Assembly (NCBI RefSeq): GCF_008632125.1
Contig: NZ_VWRN01000064.1
Location: 1-64,000 of the forward strand
Length of the DNA stretch: 64,000 bases
Source of the DNA: Cupriavidus cauae
Lineage (GTDB): Bacteria; Pseudomonadota; Gammaproteobacteria; Burkholderiales; Burkholderiaceae
Direction: 5' to 3'
Below are positions 62,200 through 64,000 of this stretch, piece after piece; positions within the stretch are counted from its first letter, which is position 1; every line of letters starts with the position of its first letter. The position numbers were made by a program, and so were the translations under genes. The notes below the pieces were generated by a model. The model saw nothing but the letters and a program-made list of their open reading frames with translations, was not told the DNA's origin and searched no databases.

Positions 62200-64000
62200 C
62201 TACGCCACGCGGCGTCTGAGTCGTAGCGCATTGGAGATCACTGAAACGGAACTCAGGCTCATGGCCAATGCCGCGATCATCGGCGACAGCAACCAGCCGG
62301 TGAACGGGTACAGCAACCCCGCCGCCAGCGGGATACCCAGCGCGTTATAGATAAAGGCGAAGCCCAGGTTCTGCCGCATGTTGGCGATAGTGGCCTCGGA
62401 GAGTTCGCGTGCTCGGGCGATACCGCGCAGATCGCCCTTGACGAGGGTCATCTGGGCGCTGTGCATCGCCACATCTGTGCCGGTTCCCATCGCAACGCCC
62501 ACATCGGCCTTTGCCAATGCCGGCGCGTCGTTGATGCCGTCGCCCGCCATCGCAACCACGCGGCCTTCCCCTTGCAGCTTCTCGACGAGCGCCAGCTTGT
62601 CGGCCGGCTTCACTTCGCCATGAAACTCGTCGATGCCCAGGCGACCGGCTACCGCCTTCGCCGTGACAGCGCCGTCACCTGTCGCCATCACCACGCGGAC
62701 CCCGGCTTGCCTGAGCGTCATCAGAGCCTCGGGCGTGCTGGCCTTGACGGGGTCGGAGACGGCAAGCAGACCGGCCAATGTTCGATCTGCCGCCAGATAC
62801 ATGACACTGGCGCCTTGCTGCCGCAGGGTATCCGCCTGAGACGCCAGTGGTGCAACGTCGACCTGTTCCTGCTGCATCAGGGCGGTGTTGCCCAGCACGA
62901 GCTGGTGGCCACCGACGCGGCCGCGTACCCCCATGCCCGTGTCCGAGGCGAAATCCTCCGCCTTCGCCAGGGCCAGGCCGCGCTCACGCGCGGCGGTGAC
63001 GAGGGTCGCGGCTAGCGGATGTTCGCTGCCCTGGTCGAGGCTCGCGGCCAAACGAAGCACCTCGGTTTCCGTGAACGGATCGACACGATAGGCCCGTTCA
63101 AAACTCGGACGGCCTTCTGTCAGCGTGCCGGTCTTGTCCACGATCAGGGTGTCGACCTTGCGGAATTGCTCGATGGCCGCCGCGTCCCGGAACAGAATGC
63201 CCTTGGTCGCGCCATTCCCGCTGGCCACCATGATGGATGGGGTGGCCAATCCCAGCGCGCAGGGACAGGCAATGATCAGTACAGCCACCGCATTGACCAG
63301 GCCAAAGACCCAGCTCGGCTCGGGGCCGAAGACGCCCCAGGCGAAGAACGTGAGCAAGGCGATGGTTACGACCACCACCACGAACACGCCGGCGACCCGG
63401 TCCGCCATCCGCTGCATCGGCGCCTTGGAGCGCTGTGCCTGGGCCACCATCTGCACGATCTGCGACAGCACCGTCTGGGCGCCGACCTTTTCTGAGCGCA
63501 TCACCAGGCTGCCCGAGGTGTTGATGGTGGCGCCGATCACGTGGTCGCCGACGCGCTTGGAGACGGGCAGAGGCTCACCGGTGATCATCGATTCGTCGAT
63601 GGCGCTGGCCCCTTCGTTCACGACGCCATCCGTGGGCACCTTTTCGTCGGGCCGGACCCTCAGGAGATCGCCGACATGCACGTGCGTGAGCGGAATATCG
63701 GCCTCGCTGCCGTCCGGATTGAGGCGGCGTGCCGTCTTGGGGGCCAGGCCGAGCAGCGACTTGATGGCTGCCGAGGTCTGCGAGCGCGCCCGCAACTCGA
63801 AGATCTGGCCGAGCAACGTCAGCGAAATGATGACGGCCGCGGCTTCGAAGTAGACCGCGATCCGGCCGTGCATGAGAAAGGCGCGGGGAAACAGCTCTGG
63901 GGCAACGGTGGCGGCGACGCTGTAGACGAACGCCGTACCCGTACCCAGACCGATCAGCGTCCACATGTTCGGGCTGCGGTTTCGGAACGACTGGAGGCAG
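62200..64000 (-). CDS. Second copper P1B-type ATPase (5' end outside window)
   Basis: The frame is open through the right edge of the window; about 600 residues are visible. The sequence parallels CopF closely (SPNMWTLIGLGTGTAFVYSV, TGEPLPVSKRVGDHVIGA, ACPCALGLATP, DKTGTLTEG, SEHPLAATL, GDGINDAPAL). One difference stands out: after GLATP the Met found in CopF is missing (TPSIMVASGNG versus TPMSIMVASGKG), a 3-bp in-frame loss next to the ion-path helix. Otherwise all catalytic motifs are intact. Likely a Cu(I) exporter. Confidence 0.94.
   Translation of the reverse strand, partial: CLQSFRNRSPNMWTLIGLGTGTAFVYSVAATVAPELFPRAFLMHGRIAVYFEAAAVIISLTLLGQIFELRARSQTSAAIKSLLGLAPKTARRLNPDGSEADIPLTHVHVGDLLRVRPDEKVPTDGVVNEGASAIDESMITGEPLPVSKRVGDHVIGATINTSGSLVMRSEKVGAQTVLSQIVQMVAQAQRSKAPMQRMADRVAGVFVVVVVTIALLTFFAWGVFGPEPSWVFGLVNAVAVLIIACPCALGLATPSIMVASGNGATKGILFRDAAAIEQFRKVDTLIVDKTGTLTEGRPSFERAYRVDPFTETEVLRLAASLDQGSEHPLAATLVTAARERGLALAKAEDFASDTGMGVRGRVGGHQLVLGNTALMQQEQVDVAPLASQADTLRQQGASVMYLAADRTLAGLLAVSDPVKASTPEALMTLRQAGVRVVMATGDGAVTAKAVAGRLGIDEFHGEVKPADKLALVEKLQGEGRVVAMAGDGINDAPALAKADVGVAMGTGTDVAMHSAQMTLVKGDLRGIARARELSEATIANMRQNLGFAFIYNALGIPLAAGLLYPFTGWLLSPMIAALAMSLSSVSVISNALRLRRRVA

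Noticed and set aside
62078..63853. Several plus-strand frames opposite the second P-type ATPase
   Set aside because: All are antisense to a strongly conserved ATPase and show no protein-like features.

Overview
The window is a GC-rich stretch of accessory DNA. Gene content and protein style point to a betaproteobacterium of the Burkholderiaceae, Cupriavidus- or Ralstonia-like: it has a copSRABCDI-type copper cluster with CopK, CopF, CopG, CopJ and CopH relatives, a Burkholderia-type porin and a Tn-borne mer operon. It reads as a heavy-metal resistance island (large plasmid or genomic island) assembled by repeated transposition. There are three Tn3-family transposase genes (one intact, one 5'-truncated, one frameshifted), an intact IS66-type element with 8-bp target duplication, a broken IS630-type element and a TniQ gene. 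No tRNA, rRNA or CRISPR array was seen.

Layout. 0-2 kb: end of an unknown gene, tniQ, and a small unknown gene with its own terminator. 2.2-9.3 kb: a translationally coupled three-gene cassette (MerR-like HTH protein, large N6-adenine-type methyltransferase, PD-(D/E)XK-type nuclease candidate). It is flanked by two MazE-like antitoxin genes and by a decayed and an intact copy of a diguanylate cyclase gene. 9.4-12.5 kb: small unknown genes, an orphan AbrB-type antitoxin and two DUF305 genes. 12.6-16.2 kb: a Tn4652-like tnpA-tnpC pair followed by the decayed 3' end of a merR. 16.3-18.8 kb: IS66-type element sitting in a decayed small membrane-protein gene. 19-21.5 kb: a 42-residue membrane peptide, cusF, a cusA remnant and a helix-hairpin-helix protein. 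21.6-25.5 kb: DUF2933, copF, copG, copJ. 26-34.6 kb: copH/czcE-like gene, then copA-B-C-D-I on the minus strand, divergent from copR-copS. 34.7-38.6 kb: IS630 relic, porin, CopK and unknown exported proteins. 38.8-42.3 kb: second copA-copB pair and a cysteine-rich copper-storage-like protein. 42.5-48 kb: a GH15 glycosidase / SDR / epimerase-SPW-VKOR fusion operon. 48-53.7 kb: Tn21-type tnpA fragment and an intact merR-merTPCA operon. 54-57 kb: frameshifted Tn3-family tnpA. 57-62 kb: dsbD, a P-II-like gene, an ICMT remnant and a second 42-residue peptide gene, nearly all broken, beside an intact Rieske gene, DUF2933 and small exported proteins. 62.2-64 kb: a second copper P-type ATPase running off the window.

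How it fits together. Copper is expected to be sensed by CopS/CopR, oxidised and bound in the periplasm and outer membrane by CopA/CopB/CopC/CopK/CopI, moved by CopD, pumped from the cytosol by CopF and its paralogue, and possibly stored by the Cys-rich protein. A repeated TTAC-N7-TTAC motif near copA/copR, the copH-like gene, the porin and the second copA suggests a shared CopR regulon. Mercury is handled by MerT/P/C uptake and MerA reduction under MerR. The methyltransferase cassette looks like an uncharacterised restriction or defence system carried as cargo.
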